From PFL42 sp963789825 (GTDB lineage Bacteria > Chloroflexota > Anaerolineae > Anaerolineales > E44-bin32), in NCBI GenBank assembly GCA_963789825.1, contig CAWBME010000005.1:248001-312000 (forward strand): 64,000 bases of DNA, written 5' to 3'. Every line of letters begins with the position of its first letter. The first letter of the stretch is position 1. Made by a program: the position numbers and the translations under genes. Shown in pieces: positions 62,390 through 64,000 of this stretch. The notes below the pieces were generated by a model, which saw nothing but the letters and a program-made list of their open reading frames with translations, was not told the origin of the DNA and ran no database searches.

Positions 62390-62802
62390 GTCTCTTCTCC
62401 TCCTGCGGCTCGTTCCGCAGGCGAATCGATGCGGATGGTTGCCCAGCTACCACGCCTCAACTTCATCATGACCTCGAAGCCTCTGAGCTGCAAGCCATAC
62501 TTCTTGCGGAAGAGCCGCTGAGCGAGGTCGGCCTGCTCGGGGGGTGCGAGCTGTGCGCGGGCTTCGATCCACTCGCCTTTGGGATTCCCCTGGGCATCGC
62601 TCGGCACGAGGCGCACGCGTGCCTGATGGCGGATGCGCTTGACCTTGCCGCTGTCTGCCTGGGTGCGCACGAACAAGCGGCCCTGGTCTTCGGCAAACCA
62701 GACCGGGGTGCGCACACCGACGCCAGATCGGCGGAAGGTTTCCAGGTTGAGGTACTGGTGCCCGGTGAGGGCATCGGTCCATTGGCTTGCGTTGGTTGGC
62801 AT
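62386..62802 (-). CDS. PPOX-class flavin/F420-dependent enzyme
   Basis: The 138-residue protein has the split-barrel PPOX pattern LTGHQYLNLETFRRSGVGVR, TPVWFAEDQGRLFVRTQADS, GKVKRIRHQARVRLVPSD and GEWIEARAQL. Members of this short branch use F420 or FMN to reduce small molecules. It starts five bases after the SDR stop. F420 use is inferred from subfamily resemblance; the sequence alone does not prove the cofactor. Confidence 0.8.
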   Translation of the reverse strand: MPTNASQWTDALTGHQYLNLETFRRSGVGVRTPVWFAEDQGRLFVRTQADSGKVKRIRHQARVRLVPSDAQGNPKGEWIEARAQLAPPEQADLAQRLFRKKYGLQLRGFEVMMKLRRGSWATIRIDSPAERAAGGEET

Positions 62803-62806
62803 CTCG

Positions 62807-63674
62807 TTATGGCTCCAGGGAGGGCAGCGTGGCCGGACGAACGTCGACGCTCACGCCGAAGTGCTCCTGCTGGCTGCGGCTGAGGCGCTGCCAGCCCTCG
62901 CGGCAGTGCGCCGCGCAGCATCCACCCCATCCCGGCTGCCCGCACGATGCGCCCGGTCTGCCCGTCGGTCGCCGAGCTGGCCAGCCAGACCGCGCGCTGC
63001 GCCGGGATTTCGGCATCCTGGGCCCACATGCGCACGATCGTCTCCATCACCCGCAGCCGGCCCTCGAACCCTTCGACCGCCGCGGGCCGGATCAGCATGT
63101 CGGTGCGCACCATCCCGGGCAGAAAACCGAACACGCCGATGCCGCTCTGGCGGTACTCCTTGGCCAGGGACAGCGTGAATGAGCGCATCCAGGCCTTGCT
63201 GGCGGCATAGGCGTTCTGATAGGCGACCGGGCGATCGGCGCCGCGCCCCAGGACGTTGATCAACTTGCCGGAGCGGCGTGGAAGAAAGTAGCGCATCGCT
63301 TCGCGGCTTCCCCAGTAGGTCCCGAGGATGTTGGCTTGCACGACGGCGGTGAAATCGCGTGGGTCGACGTGCATCGTGGCGCCATACGGGGCAGAAAGGC
63401 CGGCATTGTTCACCCAAATGTCGACGCCGCCGAACTGCTCCTGTGCCAGCCTGCCAAGCCTGCGAACCTGATCACCGTCGGCCACATCCACCGCCAGGCC
63501 AGCCGCCCGCCGTCCAGCCTGCGTCAGCTGCGACAGAGCGGCTTCGACGGAATCCGCCTGCCGAGAGCCAATGACAACGGCCGCGCCCTGCGCTAGGTAG
63601 GCGTGTGCGATCGCCAGGCCGAGGCCGCGTGTGCCGCCGGTGATCACTGCCACTTTGCCGTCCAGTACGCCCAT
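62807..63674 (-). CDS. Short-chain dehydrogenase/reductase (frameshifted near the end)
   Basis: The protein has the NAD(P) motif VAVITGGTRGLGLAIAHAYL, the structural VNNAGLSAPYG, the Tyr and Lys in YQNAYAASKAWMRSFTLSL with Ser or Gly before, and FLPGMVRTDM. From about 62902 one extra base shifts the frame; corrected, it ends REGWQRLSRSQQEHFGVSVD and stops at 62807, about 288 residues. It oxidises or reduces an alcohol or ketone of unknown kind. The ATG at 63674 is chosen at the family's usual start. It is the first gene of the minus-strand run that ends with the redoxin. Confidence 0.85.
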
Positions 63675-63814
63675 CTCGGTCTCCGGCCTGTCTGCGCGGC
63701 TCTGGGCCGCGCTATTCCATCCTATCACGGGGACAAGGTTTTGTCAAGGTTACGTCCATATTCGCCGGGGAGGCGAACCGCAAGCCTGCCGGCGGAGGGG
63801 ACGCCCGGGTGTGC

Positions 63815-64000
63815 TCACGTGGCGGCGGCCTCGTCCAGGGCGGCAACCTCTTGGGCGCTCAACTGCCACCCCATGGCACCGGCGTTCTCCGTGGCTTGGG
63901 CGGCGTTCTTGGCGCCAGGTATGGCCACGGCGCCTTTGGCGATCACCCAGTTCAGCGCCACCTGCGAGGGTGTCTTGTCTGCGTGTTCCCGCCCGATCTG
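63815..64000 (-). CDS. Aldo/keto reductase, C-terminal part (cut by window edge)
   Basis: The last 61 codons read QIGREHADKTPSQVALNWVI, then AIPGAKNAAQATENAGAMGW and LSAQEVAALDEAAAT, the NADPH-binding end of aldo/keto reductases (the usual I-P-G-x-K/R). The active-site Tyr lies outside the window. It reduces aldehydes or ketones with NADPH; substrate unknown. Confidence 0.85.
   Translation of the reverse strand, partial: QIGREHADKTPSQVALNWVIAKGAVAIPGAKNAAQATENAGAMGWQLSAQEVAALDEAAAT

Overview
The window is a GC-rich bacterial chromosome segment. It encodes an archaeal-type mevalonate cluster (HMG-CoA synthase, thiolases, DUF35 zinc-ribbon protein and a class II HMG-CoA reductase), gatCAB, multihaem cytochromes, several large GT-C membrane glycosyltransferases, an F420/PPOX-type enzyme and many TolB-like lipoproteins. 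This combination fits a member of the Chloroflexota, probably Anaerolineae or a relative. That placement is inferred from gene content and is not proven. More than twenty genes, including single-copy gatB and gyrA, are split by one-base frameshifts while their protein sequence stays intact. I therefore read most breaks as assembly indels and give gene spans that bridge them.

Layout. 1-8457 (minus): a propionyl-CoA/methylmalonyl-CoA module (carboxyltransferase, biotin carboxylase, biotin carrier, CYTH protein, mutase catalytic subunit, epimerase) and an alcohol dehydrogenase. 8760-13848 (minus): two GT-C glycosyltransferases flanking a redoxin lipoprotein with an in-frame UGA. 14002-15189: acyl-CoA dehydrogenase. 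15302-22965 (plus): gatC-gatA, two paralogous GT-C glycosyltransferases, then gatB. 22977-27558: hydrolase, GNAT, roadblock/LC7 protein, HAMP protein, and a convergent beta-propeller lipoprotein. 27692-31501: hydroxyacyl-CoA dehydrogenase, thiolase, HIT protein, birA, small membrane protein. 31604-36470: palindromic and tandem repeats around a PfkB kinase and a penicillin-acylase-family enzyme. 36631-39113: gyrA.

39413-45435 (plus) is a respiratory cluster. It holds an octahaem tetrathionate-reductase-family cytochrome, a heptahaem cytochrome fused to a cytochrome b, a YeeE/YedE permease, and a second YeeE/YedE fused to a rhodanese-like domain without its cysteine. A CRP/FNR-like palindrome lies upstream. 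The genes overlap or nearly abut, which suggests a sulfur-oxyanion reduction or transport system linked to the quinone pool.

45581-50501 (minus): murI, a glutamine amidotransferase, rplS, a beta-propeller lipoprotein, a NUDIX enzyme and a LysM lipoprotein. 50717-56026 (minus): the mevalonate cluster, in which the thiolase coupled to HMG-CoA synthase has lost its nucleophilic cysteine and its GHP histidine. 56140-58385: a GAF-GAF histidine kinase and a receiver protein with Glu at the phospho-acceptor position. 59016-64000 (minus): an apparent operon of SDR, PPOX enzyme, a small ORF, three alpha/beta hydrolases and a second redoxin with UGA at its peroxidatic-cysteine position, plus part of an aldo/keto reductase. 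The two UGA-containing redoxins (UPPC and UPFC motifs, each with a hairpin just downstream) are strong selenoprotein candidates.
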